Notes: generated from the sequence alone by a model not told the origin. Shown: positions 13,033 to 26,165, numbered from the stretch's first letter. The stretch: 64,000 nt of DNA from Angiostrongylus vasorum (GCA_018806985.1 JADANN010000447.1:620001-684000), one strand, 5' to 3'. Program-made: numbers and translations.

Positions 13033-13439
13033 TCTGAGTTTCCTTGTTTCACTCACCTTTGAGCATCCTTGCGGTTGTACTCCACAACGCACCTTTTTTC
13101 CTCAAGTATGTACTTTGTGAAGAGATAATTGTAGTTTCATTTCCAGTCATTGAAATCGCGGCATATAATTTTATGTCTAAGTTAAAAAAAGTCTAGAATA
13201 TGGCCATCCAATAATAAAAAGTAAAGCGCTAGTTGATAGCTGTAGAAGGCCGAAAGTCTACCAAATCCCTCGACAGTCAAGGGATAAATTGGTGTTCCCC
13301 CAGAACCCAGCGTTTACCTCAGGCAAAAACCCACGAGCGCTTTAGACAAATCTCAGGATTTCTAGAGAAGATTTACTAGACCAAAATTCAATGAAATTAA
13401 TGAAGAAGTTAAAGATCTCAAGCCTCAACCAAAATCTAC

Positions 13440-13515
13440 ACGCAACTCCAAATACGTTTGTGGATGATGACGCGAAGGAACGAATCGAGTGCAGGAAGTG
13501 CTAGGATCCGCAAAA
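13440..13515 (+). repeat. family B tail fragment
   Basis: GTTTGTGGATGATGACGCG, AACGAATCGAGTGCAGG and GTGCTAGGATCCGC match the tail of family B. No head is seen. Confidence 0.45.
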
Positions 13516-14829
13516 CACACTGTGCCAGTTTTCAAAGAGGAAATGCGTGAGCTATCTAATTTGTCACTACGTAGGCTCGGTGCACTGAGGGAATGCTAAA
13601 ATTAGTCAAAACATGGAAAAAATTTTTGGAAGAACATCACGATATTCCAGAAATAAACAACTTGGCATGAATTCCCATTATTTCTACTTATGGTATCAAA
13701 AGATACCTATTTGTAGCTGAAATTAAAAAAAGTGACTGTAGAGAAAAATATGTTAATTCTTCAGACTTTCAAAATTGATCTCAACAGTGACGACACCAGC
13801 TGGTTCTAATGGTCTCGTAGACGATCTGAATGGTAAGGAAATCCACAATCGCTGAGAAAATAATAAATCAATGAGATTCTGAGATTTTTACAACGACGAA
13901 CTCTCGGCAATGCTTCTAAACCATTTTAAAAAGGAAAGACCCTATTTCTCAAGGATTCCTAGCAAGGATGGTGTCGACGACCTCTCTGAATTTGAAGAAC
14001 TCACACCAAAGTGAGCGAAGAGACTGGTGTTCAGTCAACAACACGATTAGCAAACAAATGTCCAGGCACATGAAAAGAGAGAGCTGAATGAAAACGCGAC
14101 AACATAGAGAAAGCCAATGGGGAGCAATGGACGAAGAGAAATGAGAACAATTCGAATGAAAAAGAAGTATGTAGAAGAACATGACAATAGCCGACATGAT
14201 ACCGACATGTCAGACATGGCAGACAAACAAGCGCACGCAAACAAACGATATGTCAATTTAACTCAGTTGTTATTTATTACAAACTCGTCCAGCGTCGATT
14301 ATTTGACATTAGGCAGAAATTTTCGACAGCCAGAGGACTGATGGGGGTTGAGAACATCACAATGTTATAGAAGAAGAATTGCATTGTCCGTATCATCCCT
14401 CTATATTCCACTACATTTCACCTGTGAAACACATCAGCGTAAACATATGGAAGCATTTTACAACTCGAAGTGCACCTCGGTAAATCTCGCACGCGAACAT
14501 TCCGTAGGATAAACATAACCCAGCATTACAGTTGGAAACGGAAAAATAAGCAGGGATTTATTGATCAGAAACTGAGTTCTGTATGTCCAAAATAAGAAAC
14601 GGTGCCGGCTTTCTGTGAACTCCTAGTGATTTCTGCTAAGGAACTTAGGAAGTTGATGATCATTTGACACGGTTGTAAAACAGACTTGCTGGGTTACTCT
14701 GGAGGAAAATAACTTTTCTAGAGCGTAGTTTTCATTTTTAGCTCACTTATAGTTCAACTCTTTAAAAAATGATCTAATTTCTTCTCGTGGTAAAATCATA
14801 AGCTTGTTTATTGTTGGAGGATACGTGGA

Positions 14830-15080
14830 TACGTGTGGCGCAATAGTTGAAGGTGCGCTGCAATCCATAGTAGGCTTTTTGGTTCCACCCCCCCGCCCGA
14901 CTCACCACACTTTCCATCCTTTCGGAATCGGTAATTGCTACTTGATTTGAATGGTCTTGTGAGATAGCAGCACTGACTTGATACATTGGTATTCGGTCGC
15001 AAATCACTGTATGGGACAGATATGTATTCAATCACCTTCAAGACGATGCCTTGTGAAGTCGAATGCACGGCGTATCCATC
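14830..15080 (+). repeat. SINE-like repeat, family A (diverged)
   Basis: Head ACGTGTGGCGCAATAGTTGA, body CTTTCGGAATCGG, and end ATTCAATCACCTTCAAGACG / GTCGAATGCACGGCG. A run of seven C's sits in the middle. Confidence 0.55.
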
Positions 15081-15659
15081 AGAAATTGCTGAAAGCAGAG
15101 TGGTTTACCTTTTTCCTCATTGATGGTGAAGATTTCTAGATTCTGGAAGTTTCTATTTGAATTAAAAAAATTCACTGTAGGCTGAGATATTAACATGATG
15201 GGCTTATTAAAAGGTACATCTGCTTTCGGGCTCGTTTAAATTGAAGGCAAAGGTCGACCAATCGATAAAAAAATTGGCAGTCTCAGTAAACGGGGAAATT
15301 TCGCTTAGTTTTCGGCAAAGGGACCATAGGCATTGTTCTATGACTTTTGAAGAAAATTCTAGAATAGAAGATCCGCCTATACCGCATACAAGACAACCAC
15401 TTTATTGTGAGGTTATCGTCATTTTATGCCTCCTATATCAATCTCTTCTTTTCTTTCCTCAGGTCCTTTCTCAGTCATCTCCTCGTGTCAGCTGAGGACC
15501 ACTTAACTTCAGCGTCAATTGAATTCTCATCGAGAGTGGAAGTGAAGAGGTTGGAGATGAGGAGTATATTGCTGGAGCCTCCTTCACTTTGTGTCAGAGG
15601 TGTGCGCGACAGACTGCGTTAACCCGTTACGCTCAGTACGGACAATATTAACTCAGCTG

Positions 15660-15925
15660 CGCGTGAAGCGCAGTGGTTAGAAGCGCTTTGCAGTACACAT
15701 GAGATCGATCCTTAGGTCCACCAAGCGCTCCATTATTTCGGAGCAGGTAAATTGATGCCAGATCTGTTTGGGAGGATAGCTGCACTGGCTCGATATATCG
15801 GTAGGCCACCGCGAGTCAACGTATAGGCCAGATATGCATTCCATCACCTCCAAACGATGCTTAATGAAGTCGAACTCATGGCGCATCCCTCAGGGGATTG
15901 GTCACCGCCGAGAGCTCTATCCTTT
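15660..15925 (+). repeat. SINE-like repeat, family A
   Basis: Head GAAGCGCAGTGGTTAG (A box) with GAGATCGATCCTTAGG (B box), then GAGCAGGTAAATTGATGCC, the GTAGGCCACCGCGAG block and AAACGATGCTTAATGAAGTC. Confidence 0.6.
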
Positions 15926-16884
15926 ATCCTTATTGTTGTAATTTTTCGTCGGTGTTTTGATAATGGTGCTCAAAACCTTATATAATCGTCTAAAAACTTC
16001 ACGGTTTATCAAGTTACCCCTTCACCAAGATCAAGTGGGTTTGGTTGGGCCAAGCGAGATCGAATTAAATACCATCCCATTGTTACGAAGCCATATTTTT
16101 TTGGCCAAAATCAGGTAAACCCAGTGTTAATGTTAGCAGTTAGTGGTTCATTTGTCCGCTTCATTCGTCAGATGAGTGGTAGCATTGAGATGTTCGCTAA
16201 TTCTTTACCTGTCCCAGAAGAAATTGTTAAACTTCGTTCATTTCTTTCACTATCTCGTAATCACAAAAATGAATCATTTGCTGCAAGAAGTTGCATGTTA
16301 GCAAACAATTCTCAATTCTTGTTGAGCCGACTCTGGGGCGGAATGGGTTAGGTTACATTGATGACCCCATTCTCAGTGAACGTCGAGCGACTGAAGAAAT
16401 CTCTTCAGTGATTTTTTCATCTTATTATAAAGAAAAACTCCAGCTGTCCGTAAACGAGAAATTTTAGTGCTCAAATAGAGGCATTTCTATGTTTCTTCAC
16501 CGGCCACACTCCCTATGTTGCATGCTCTCTTGAAGAGCAGTAGTCTTTTGCCACAAAATTCACGTCTTGTTTACCAACTATTAAACAAGGTGAGATTTTA
16601 TTACCTGCTCCTATGTAACACCTTCGCTAGGTAATCTACCGAAAGAGTACATAACGTGCGGTGAAAAGCCTTTGTGAACCGCTGAAGAGGGGAGTGGCCA
16701 TATCAGCAAACGTGGCCCGGGATGTGTTAAATCTTATTCTGCACTGTGGTAGATCCTACTGTAATAGTCATAAATAAATGAAAAAATCTTTAGTTGAAAA
16801 AATATCTGACGGAAAAAATAGTAGCGACTTATATTACAACTTCTTTCATTTTCATCTTTTCGATGCTTAAAATCATTTCTTTAA

Positions 16885-17055
16885 CCACATGATGCTAAAA
16901 TATTTGCAAAACCCAGACTCTAGACCAAATTTGAACCCCTAATTACCTTTTCGGGGCCTCATATCTTACACACTGCACCACTGAGGCCCTTGTTTTGCTA
17001 CGTCAAACAGTTTTCTACCCGAACGGTACTATCAGAAATCACTGGTCATCGGGAA
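16885..17055 (-). repeat. SINE-like repeat, family C
   Basis: Minus strand: AAGGGCCTCAGTGGTGCAG, GATATGAGGCCCCGAAAAGG and GTTTTGCAAATATTTTAGCA. Confidence 0.45.
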
Positions 17056-17109
17056 TAATCTGCGGAGGACAAAGCGGCATTGAACCCAGTTAAATAAAGG
17101 CAGCAGTCG

Positions 17110-17290
17110 AAATCACAACGGAGGGAGTAGAAAGTAGGAAGCAAAAAGTAGGCTGGAAGAGTGGCAAAACGATGGTCTCAGACGCAGTGAATCTACGGAA
17201 AGGGTAATCGCAAGTTCGAATCTGGCCTGGGGTTCGAGTCTTGCAAACATTTCAATATCGTCATGCTTTGTGTTTCGCAAAGCGCACTGC
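17110..17290 (+). repeat. SINE-like repeat, family C
   Basis: Plus-strand copy: GATGGTCTCAGACGCAGTG, ACGGAAAGGGTAATCGCAAG, TTCGAATCTGGCCTGGGG (good B-box-like TTCGAATC) and TTGCAAACATTTCAATATCG. It stands in inverted orientation about 50 bases from the family C copy at 16.9-17.05 kb. Confidence 0.45.
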
Positions 17291-17940
17291 CATGAAAAAA
17301 AACCAGCAAATGAAAAGTTTGCATGTTCTTTCTTCTTAGTTTCCAATATTAAAGGTTTCATTTCTCTTCCACGAGTTAACGAAACTACCACTTCCGACGG
17401 TACAGGAGGGCCAGCATATTTTAAATAGACGGACTTTTTTAGGTGGGCGAACGACACGCGATACGAGGAGAGGTGTTGATAGCTACGCGGGCATCCCGGT
17501 TAGCTTTTACGGCTGAGGTTATGAAGAGAAACACTTCAGACTATTCTTTTATTTCTGTTTGTACATTTCATGGTCATCTCTAATTTATTTGTCTGCCTTT
17601 CAGAAAGAAAGCAGTGTTTAAAGAACTAAAAGAAGAGAAAAAACTCAAAAAAGAAGAAGAGATCGAACTAAGTTATTAATTAAATCGGATTACCTAGTTA
17701 TATAGAAGTACCACTAGCAGACTATGAATAAGCGGAAAAAGCATGTGTTTTATCTGGAAGAACAAGTCAAATGTTTGCTGAGAAGTTCGATCCTGCCTCC
17801 GCTCAGACATGCCGTGCCCCTCGTTTAATCGAGGTCGACAAATTGCCTAGTGGAGTCGAATGCACTACTAAGGAACAGATCAAATCGGAACACCTTGTTC
17901 TTTACATTTTTATTTAGCGCGACTAAATAATTTGCTTTAG

Positions 17941-18290
17941 GGGGCGGATAGCAGAGTGGTAGTGATGTCCGTCGTCACGAGCATAGTGCTAGCTCGATTC
18001 CGCTCCGAGCTAACCAAGCCTCTTATCCCTCCGGGTCGAAAAATTGGTGCCAGGCTTGTCCGGGAAAAAAACTACTGTCTTCAATCCAGTTGGGAACGCT
18101 CCAGTCCAGATATCTCAGGAATCTCAGGACTCCAGGAAGAACCGACTACGACATTCAAGATGAAGTGAAAAATTCTCCAGCAGCAGCAGAAGCGACGTGT
18201 AAAAGTTGGAAGACCTTCGTGGACAATAGATGCGAAGAAACGAATCGAATGCGAGAAGTGTTGGGATGTGCACAATAGACGTGAAGATGG
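17941..18290 (+). repeat. SINE-like repeat, family B, with tRNA-like head
   Basis: The head GGATAGCAGAGTGGTAG (A box) and AGCTCGATTCC (B box) begins with GGGGCGG, which can pair with CCGCTCC as a tRNA acceptor stem would. The T-arm does not fold, so it is not a functional tRNA. The body CCCTCCGGGTCGAAAAATTG is shared with family A, and the tail includes GACCTTCGTGGAC and AACGAATCGAATGCGAGAAG. Confidence 0.6.
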
Positions 18291-18575
18291 GTCAAATAAA
18301 ATGAAATAAAACAGAATAAAAAAAATCGAAAAATTGCTCTCATTAACGTTACCATTCAGCCGTTCCATCTACTGCCATTTAGAGAGCTAACGAATAACTC
18401 AATAAAATATGGAAAATTTTCTGGTTGAGAACTGAACAAATATACCAAATTTGAACGCTGGGATATCTTAGGAATCATTTATTGACTATTTTACCACCAA
18501 CATCTATACGGCGCACAACAAACAGATTAAAAGATATTCGAACGATTAGAGAATTTCCACGAGTTTAAACGTCTT

Positions 18576-18962
18576 CCTCCCAACGGTTTACCATCGTGGC
18601 TGGGAGGTGCTCCTAGGTGTCGGATTGCGATGTACAGCGGGCAGATTCGTCCCTGCGTCAAGGTCTCCCAAGCTGAGAAGGAGTCCCGTGTTTCCATCAA
18701 TAAGCCTAGCTAATAGTAAGTCAATACAAGGGTCCACCACTGTGCTGGTATCAAAGTCACATAGTGGCAAGTCTCCTTCTGATCCACAAGGGCTACGACA
18801 GCCTGTAGTGGTGAAGACCTGGGGCAGACTTTTGGCCAGGCTGACCTCGGGATTCCAGCGAACCGCAATGGCTTAACTAGGAAACTTCCGAAAAATGGTG
18901 ATTATGCTGGGGCCCGCACAACCAGTGAGGAAGGGCTGCTCAAGTATCAAGTAAGTAAGGTA
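18576..18962 (+). repeat. R390 dispersed repeat
   Basis: A roughly 390-bp unit of unknown class. It begins CCTCCCAACGGTTTACC and passes GATGTACAGCGGGCAG, GTCTCCCAAGCTGAG, CAGACTTTTGGCCAGG, CGGGATTCCAG and ends CAAGTATCAAGTAAG. Nine copies or fragments occur in this window. It has no clear polymerase III boxes and no coherent long frame. Confidence 0.65.
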
Positions 18963-20484
18963 AACGTCTTAAATGAAAAATTCCCACGTGAGCAAGCCGT
19001 GGTTTAAAGTTATTTCGTGACCACCGTGAAGTCATAAGAAAAAGGAATTATGAAGCGAAAGATGTGAGAAAAAAAAGCAAAATAAGAAATGCGTGAGAAA
19101 AATTGCTTGTGAAGCAAATATGCGAGAAGATAAAGCTCAGAAGAGAAACCGGCTGCTGTGGAAAAGCAAGACGACTTTCGTGTTTTTTTCTTCGTCGAAT
19201 TTTGTTTCCAAATAATTGAAGTCCTTGAAGATAACGTAAGGACAGTTAGTTCTCTATCCCTCGCCGAAAAATTCTTATTAAAAAAGAGAAGACAAGGAAG
19301 CGCTATGTGTGTGAAAGCAATGGAGGGCGACATTTTTGAGAGGTAACCCCGAATGAAAACATTTTGAACGGGTTTTTCAAATTGTTTTTCCCACACCTGA
19401 ATGAAAACAGTACATGGGACTGTTTTAGATATGAACTATGTTTCTGGTAGAGAAGAAACACTCTTAGAAAAAAGAGCATTGAAAAAAATTAAGAGAAATC
19501 GAATAAAAATGACCGATTGGAAAAAGTCTTCCGAAGCTTCTATAGATTTTCATTTCGTTCACCAGACATATCGACTTTTCTGAATATAAAGTAACCTTGG
19601 TATCTACCCATCTAAGTAATCAGTATGACTGGAGCCTTGCAACTCGTCCTATATTTCCTGAAACTCGAACAAATCATTTTGATCCCTCATGTCGTTTCAC
19701 AGTTAGTTTCTTGAATACCTTGTTTCTCATTGGAAGTCGGTTTGAAGGAGTAGGATTTGAAAAAATGTAGAAGAAAATGGATACTTTATTGGTATCTGGT
19801 CGAAAGCCAAAATGAGGGCGTCCATAATTCTACGTATTTTTCTTTCTTTCAAGATAATGAAGGAAAGAAGAAAGATAAATAAAGTTATGATCCCATTTCT
19901 GACTGGTTTCCAAAATCGTCAAACAACAAAAAAACACCGTCACCTATTTGAAGGTAAAATTTATAGACGCTGGGAGGTTTGAGAGATGAACGCCGAACTG
20001 GTGCCTACGGTTACGGTAATGGTCATTAAAGTCAGTGACATTTCACAGTAACAGCGAACAGAAGTGAAGGCAAAGCTCGTCCATGTTTCAGATTTAGACC
20101 GTCTTATACTATTATCGTTATAAGTGTTAGCCAGTGCAGAAGAATGTGAAGAAATAGCGTAACATGTCTTTTGACGCTGTTACAGTCTTGGCAGAAACGT
20201 GACCTTTGTCTCTTTAACAGTCGATTTCGCGATCCCCTAGAGATTAACAAACTGGCAGCTGATCCAGAATTGGCTTCGTAAGAGGTTTACCAGAAAACCA
20301 TAACGAAAACTGACGCATCGGCGAATATCCGATATTCATTTTACGTTCCAGCGTATATATTTACTTAAATAGGAATTTTACTAATGGAACATAATGGTCG
20401 CCGCTTCTCTGAAACAATTTCGTCTAAGGACTTTAAGCTTCATTATTACTTATCTTTTACATTTATTTTGCACCACTCGTTATC

Positions 20485-20660
20485 ACATCTGGAGTGCGGA
20501 TCTCAGCACTTCTTGCATTCCATTCGTTTCCTCGCATCCAATACCTACAGTGGTCTCCAAATATTTGCGTGTTGTTCTAACTGCTGCTTGAGAATTTTGT
20601 CTTCTTTATGAGTGTTGTGGAATTCTGGTCGAGTTAATTCTCCTTGCAGTCCTAACCTTT
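20485..20660 (-). repeat. family B tail fragment
   Basis: The minus-strand tail block only, including GCGAGGAAACGAATGGAATG and AAGAAGTGCTGAGATCCGC. The head is missing. Confidence 0.45.
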
Positions 20661-20714
20661 TTATTTACTGCCTATTCTTTTAAACGGCAGGGTATGTTGC
20701 GAAATATAACTTCT

Positions 20715-20855
20715 ATAATGCTGAGATATTTGCAAAATTCCGGACCGCAGGTGTCTGCGGTGGGGAACGAACGCGCTATTGTCCTTTCCGGGACGTAACG
20801 CGTTCATCAGCACACCATGCGTGTCCTTCGTTTCGCCTGCCTCTCAGCTAGTTCT
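20715..20855 (-). repeat. SINE-like repeat, family C
   Basis: Almost the same as the copy at 4.2-4.4 kb, including GTCTGCGGTGGGGAACGAAC and GCGCTATTGTCCTTTCCGG on the plus strand and the end CCTGCCTCTCAGCTA. Confidence 0.55.
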
Positions 20856-20935
20856 ATCTATTCTATTCTATTGTTCTATTCTCCTTGCAGTCCTGAAAAT
20901 AGCCTAGCTATGGCATTTCCCCGTGGATTGGAGGA

Positions 20936-21016
20936 GGAAATTGGCACGGGGATCGAACTAGCGCATTTGATTCCTGATCGACGGCTTCATTAACCGCTGC
21001 GCTATCTCCGCCCTCA
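20936..21016 (-). repeat. tRNA-derived SINE head
   Basis: On the minus strand GGGCGGAGATAGCGCAGCGG carries a good A box and AGTTCGATCCCCG a good B box, about 35 bases apart as in tRNA genes. The T-stem does not pair, so I read it as a polymerase III promoter-bearing SINE head and not a tRNA gene. Confidence 0.5.
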
Positions 21017-21363
21017 TCTTCATTGTTACTTTGTGTTACTGATGACTTATCGAATAGATGATCATTCTTATTAATGTAGACACCGGATGACAAATATGAC
21101 CCTTCTCGTTTCTCTTAGCCACAATACGTTAACTGAGACCACAACCTTGGGAAGCAACGAGGAGAAACTGAGACTTCTCTGCAACCTTCTAAGTCATTCG
21201 ATGATTAAATACCTTTTCTATGCACTGTGATCAGCAGCAAATTTTTCACTTTAACGCCTTATTTTCCTGGTATCCACGGTACATCATAGAAATAAATGAA
21301 TTCATATTTCCCCTGTAAAAATTACTTTCAAAGGATATCGACTGAATAAGTCTCCGCTTTTAT

Positions 21364-21502
21364 CCTTCCAGACGATTCTAGTACCAACTGGATGACCTTG
21401 AAGGGGAGGAAGGTTTGGCAAAGCGAGGTATTACGAAGTCGAACCAGTGACCCTATTTCTATTGTACGGCACCTTTCAACACTGCGCTTCATGCGCTCAA
21501 TA
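21364..21502 (-). repeat. SINE-like repeat, family A fragment
   Basis: Minus strand: GCGCATGAAGCGCAGTG head, TGGTTCGACTTCG B box, CTTCCTCCCC and AGTTGGTACTAGAATCG body. The far end is missing. Confidence 0.4.
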
Positions 21503-23087
21503 AATGAAAAAATTATTGTGCAAATATAGAAATTGAATTTCAAAAGCCGACTTGTTGCTGACAAACATATTGACCGCAACAATTCTGTTATCTTTGCCCA
21601 GTAGATAACGACAGGGTGTGGTTGAGTACATAAAGGAGAAGTGTTTGTTAATCTCCTTACGAACAGCCAAGTGGGCGCCACCGCCGCTGGCGGTAATGTT
21701 GTTAACGAGAGTTCGACAGCCGAATTCCAAATAGTACTGCTCGGGACATGATCGGAAAATTATAGAACACAAGAAATGAGTGATCAAACATTGAGGAACT
21801 AGAAGCTAGAACGGATTTTTTCAAAACAGAAAAAACAACCAAAGAATAACGCTGTTGTTGCGTGCGCCACTCGTACTCTGTAAGATAACTGAGTGAGATA
21901 TCACCTTTAGCACCTATAACTGATGTTCGGATAAATTAAACGGGTACCGGTAAAACCGATTCTATTCAGCAAGGAAGCTATTGAGCTACGCTTACTCAAA
22001 TGGCACGACAAGCATTAGACTTTTTAGCACGGTGTTCTTTTTTTACTGCTTTTGGCGATAAGGTAGACACGAATGGTCTGGTATAGCAAATAGGTTTATC
22101 CTATGCTGATTTCGAAGATAGAAGTTTTGAGGTAAACAGCTTAAATGGTCCTCTTGTAGTTGGTGAAATCCCGTTTAACATTGCAGATTGGCACTTACCT
22201 CTCATCAATGATGAGGAAGTAAGCTACCGCGGAACTCTACTCATCGACAATAAGTAAATTCGCGTTTGTTCTTGCTTGAGTCACTTCATCTATCTAGTTA
22301 TCTACCGTTTCTTAGACACCCAGAATTCAGAAAGAGAGGAGACACGAAGAACCTTCTTTGGAGTTTTCGAAACAGATGTCATCGAGGAAGTATCATAAGT
22401 GAGTTTTATTTCGGCTGAGGAATCAGTATAAACCTATTAAGGAACCATATTCTTTACATGTTTGTTAAAAACTGAATCCAAATAACTAGAATCGTTAGCA
22501 AGTAGTCGAATCCACTTAACGTCATAGCAAGTGCCCATTATGGGATTCATATTATAGACTCTTAACAAAAAAGAAAGTAGAAGGAAAGATAGAGCAAGAA
22601 TTTTCAACCAGTGTGAAAAAAGTAAGCAACCTCTATTGGTAAACAGCAGATGATGACAAATAATGTGAAACGAGCCTTACTTTGAAAGGAATTGAATGCA
22701 TTGGTAGATAGGAGAAGGACAGACGCATAAAAACTTTTTTAGGAAACTAAATATCGGCTGTCATTTCAAAGTGAAGATTAACGAAGGGGCGAAATGTCAC
22801 TTTATTTTTCTTTATTCAGCGAATCCAAACAGAACTGAGATGTTATAAGAAGTCATGAAAAACACGTCTACGCTTCCAACTCGTAAATACGAAAGTTATT
22901 TTACGACTAGCTCTCTTAATAGTTTATCGGGTCTCATGATCGACTATGCAAGGTGGCCTCCGGTCTACAAAGCTCTTGGTGAAAAGCTGGATATAAATTC
23001 GTGCAGCTGTCTTAAGGGTGCGCGCAAAAAAAAAGTCTCTGTACAATTAGCGAAATACTCATAAAGTGGAAATCATGCTGAGTATTA

Positions 23088-23476
23088 TCTTGGACACTTG
23101 GACACTTGGACGGCCCGTCCTCACTGGTTGTGCGGGCTCGAGCATAACCTCCATTTTTCGGACTATTGCTGGTTTATCCATTGTGGCTCCCTGGAGTCCT
23201 GAGGTCAGCCTGACCAAAGTCTGCCCTAGGTCGTCACCACTACAGATAGTCGCAGCTTATGTGGGTCACAGGAAGAATTACCACCATGCGACTAGTTTGA
23301 TACCAGGACGGTGGTGGAACCTGGTATGGGTTTACTCTTAGCTAGGCTTCCTGATCGAAACGCCGTACTCAACTTGGGAGACCCCTGCCAGGGGGAATGA
23401 ATCTCCTCGCTGTACATCTCAGTCCTATACCCAGGAACCAGCCACGATGAGGGCGGTAAACCGTTGAGAGGTTGAG
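23088..23476 (-). repeat. R390 dispersed repeat
   Basis: Full minus-strand copy from the GACACTTGGACGGCCCGTCC end to CGGTAAACCGTTGAGAGG. It directly precedes the foldback element at 23.6 kb. Confidence 0.65.
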
Positions 23477-23584
23477 TATTATCACTAATCTATTTGAGCT
23501 ATTTAAGCATGACGGAGTTGAGGCTCATTGGTTAGACATTAATATTGTTATTATTATTACTATTACATTTGCTTGGATTATTAA

Positions 23585-23925
23585 GCTTTTACGAGGTTGT
23601 TGCTTTTATTCGGCTAACGTTTCGACGTCTTGGCCTTCCTCAGAGCTGATTATCCGAGTCGATGTCCACTATCGTCCGTACTCTCGATGTGGCGACCTCG
23701 TTGTCATATCGAATCAAATCTTCTTCATTTTCGAAGATTATCTCGTCTCAAGATTATCTTCTATCTTCTACCTTCGACAAGACAACGAAGATTCCAGATC
23801 GAAAATACGAACGACTGTGGACCATCGACTCGGATCATCGGCTCTTAGGATGGCGAAGATGTCGAAACGTCGGAAGAATAAAAGTTGCAAGTTATAACAA
23901 CTTCGTGTAAGCTGAACAATCTGAA
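23585..23925. repeat. foldback element, longest spacer
   Basis: The left arm begins TTACGAGGTTGTTG and contains CGGCTAACGTTTCGACGTCT and CCTCAGAGCTGATTATCCG. The right arm mirrors it with CATCGACTCGGATCATCGGC, GTCGAAACGTCGG and ends ATAACAACTTCGTGTAAGC. The spacer contains further ATCTTCGAAGAT-like short inverted repeats. Confidence 0.7.
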
Positions 23926-25004
23926 CAAATGTATTGATTGTTCATGGTGAAGTTGAATAAAAGTCCATTTGGCTAATTATTATTACTATTAATACATGGT
24001 TCTCCATGGAATCTTGAGATGGCCGTGTTAGGACGTTGCCATGTGTTTTAGAGAGAGTGAGCCCACCCCCGACAAGTCTGCTGGCTAATTCGTGAAGTAG
24101 AGAAGACGGGCCTGACGGGCGCTGTGCGGGAACGAGCCAGGGCCTGGGGAGGTTGTTCCATCCGCGTAATGACCAAGATCACTACCACTGCTCTAACCAC
24201 GACCATGTGGCTGGAGATACAGCACAATAATACACGCGTGGTTCTGGTACGACTCCGCATACAGTTCCCATTAAGCTTTCCATTCTTTCGAGATTCAACT
24301 AATTTCCTTATCAATCATTGTTATTCAAATTCTCACCATCTTAGTTTGGAAAAGCTCAATCGGATTAACAAAGGCAGGAAACTACTGTGGTTAAGACCTG
24401 AAAACGCTCTAGTGGAGCTATACCGGAATTTCATGCAGAATCAACTCGACTAGCATTCAAGGGCATTCATGAAGAAAACAAGGTCCTGAAGTGGCTGCTG
24501 AACGTAGATGCAAATCCAGAGAAATTTAAGAATAACGGAGCTGAGACAATGATCTCAATGAACTAAGTGCTAAGATTCGCATCATAGGTGAAGTTCCTTC
24601 ATATAAGAAAATAAGAACAAAGTAAGGAACCCTGACATTTAATGCACTGAGCTGAATTTCTAGAGAATAGCTAAAAGGTGGAGTTAATAGATAAAAGGCG
24701 GTTCTATAATGCGCATCACGGCATTCACGATTTAGCGAAATATTACGAATGCTTTCGTGGAAACTCGTCCTTGGCGGGCTTCGTCTAGCTGTTCGATGTA
24801 TCTCATCATATCCCAATCTCTTACGAGATCAGAATTCCTGATCAAGTTCGCAACATGCCGAATTCCTCACACCAGTTACGGCAAGGGTTAGCATAGCGGT
24901 GTAGCTATCTTGCATAGAATAGTTCTAGTTAGAGACCAAGGAAAAGGTGTAAAGCGTTGTGGGCAGAACAATCTGGCCATGGATACGAACTCATTGGTGG
25001 CATC

Positions 25005-25220
25005 GTTGACGTGACCCATGCATATCTGGCTTGAACAATGGCTTGCGGTGACCTATTCATGATTCAGGACGGTAGTTTTTTTCTTCTCAGATAGGGCTAG
25101 TAGCAATCTTCCGACCGCGAAGAGATGAAGGGTTTGGTTTTCCCGGAATACGAGATTGAACCAATGACTACGTGTGCATTGCTAGGCAACTCTAACTACT
25201 AGATCACACGTGTGTATCCT
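25005..25220 (-). repeat. SINE-like repeat, family A (diverged)
   Basis: Minus-strand copy: head near 25,200 (ATCTAGTAGTTAGAG), TGGTTCAATCTCG as B box, CGCGGTCGG body, GGTCACCGCAAGCC and ATATGCATGGG. Confidence 0.4.
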
Positions 25221-25844
25221 AGTCAAGAACTCCTTACATTGCAGTAATCCGAAAAGGAGCAAACCTCCGTCCAGTGAGCCCAGGTTGTTGTAGAACAATC
25301 ACCAGATGAGTAGCTAATGTGAGGCGATGACAGACAATACGATAGAATAACTTTGAAAAGTTGACACAAGAAATTTATGAATCGCAGACCGGTTAAGCAG
25401 CACCGTATAGACATTGTAAATCATAACATGTGATTACTGACGAATTAAGGAAAATCCAATACTTGGTCCTCTTTGCCAAAGGCGGAGAAAATCAACGTTG
25501 TACCCAGATCGATTGATCATCGGATCACGACAGGCGTGATCATCAATCCCCACTATTCCAGTTGATTTTAACAAACTTCAAAATGGAAGATAGCAAAATG
25601 AAATTTTTCTCAAGGTATATCTCATCACACAAAACCTGACCGACTTTGACAACCACCATGAGTCTCCAGTCACTCATGACAATTTCGTCCTTAGTTAGCC
25701 CAGTAGGTCAAAGAGAATTTTCAATGAACGATCACCACTGGAATCACATCGTCCAACATCTTGTATCTATATAGCAGATGAATTTATTCACATTGTCAAA
25801 TTTCTAGGTGGTGTCGATTCCAGCTTTTCACGTCATGTAGGTCG

Positions 25845-25975
25845 CCAGTTTACGGACTAAAGCTACTTCCAGACAAATTTGGCACCCATTTTCCAAACCC
25901 GGAGTGATGTGGAAGGGGCTTTGGTTTACCCGAGCCAGGGTTGATCCGTGTATGCACTCTTGTATACTAGCAAAC
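25845..25975 (-). repeat. SINE-like repeat, family A fragment
   Basis: On the minus strand, CACGGATCAACCCTGGC, ATCACTCCGGGTTTGG and AAATTTGTCTGGAAG follow the family A order. Confidence 0.35.
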
Positions 25976-26033
25976 TTCTATAGTTACTATTTGAATACAA
26001 TCTGTGCTGGATTCGCCTGTGTATAAATTGTTG

Positions 26034-26165
26034 AGCTTACACGAGGTCGATAAATTACTTTTACTCGACTAACGTTTCGACGTTTTTCGTCTTCATGAGA
26101 GCCGATGATCCGAGTCGATGGTTCACAGTTTTTCATCTTGAATCTTCAATTCGATTCAAATTAAC
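26034..26165 (-). repeat. half foldback element
   Basis: The left arm only: AGCTTACACGAGGTCGATAA, CGACTAACGTTTCGACG, then GCCGATGATCCGAGTCGATG and a tail. On the minus strand the motif stem is a perfect GACG/CGTC before GAAACG. It ends in unrelated sequence near an R390 fragment. Confidence 0.6.

Noticed and set aside
17941..18013. A tRNA gene
   Set aside because: A and B boxes and an acceptor-like pairing are present, but the T-arm does not fold and the sequence continues into the SINE body found elsewhere.
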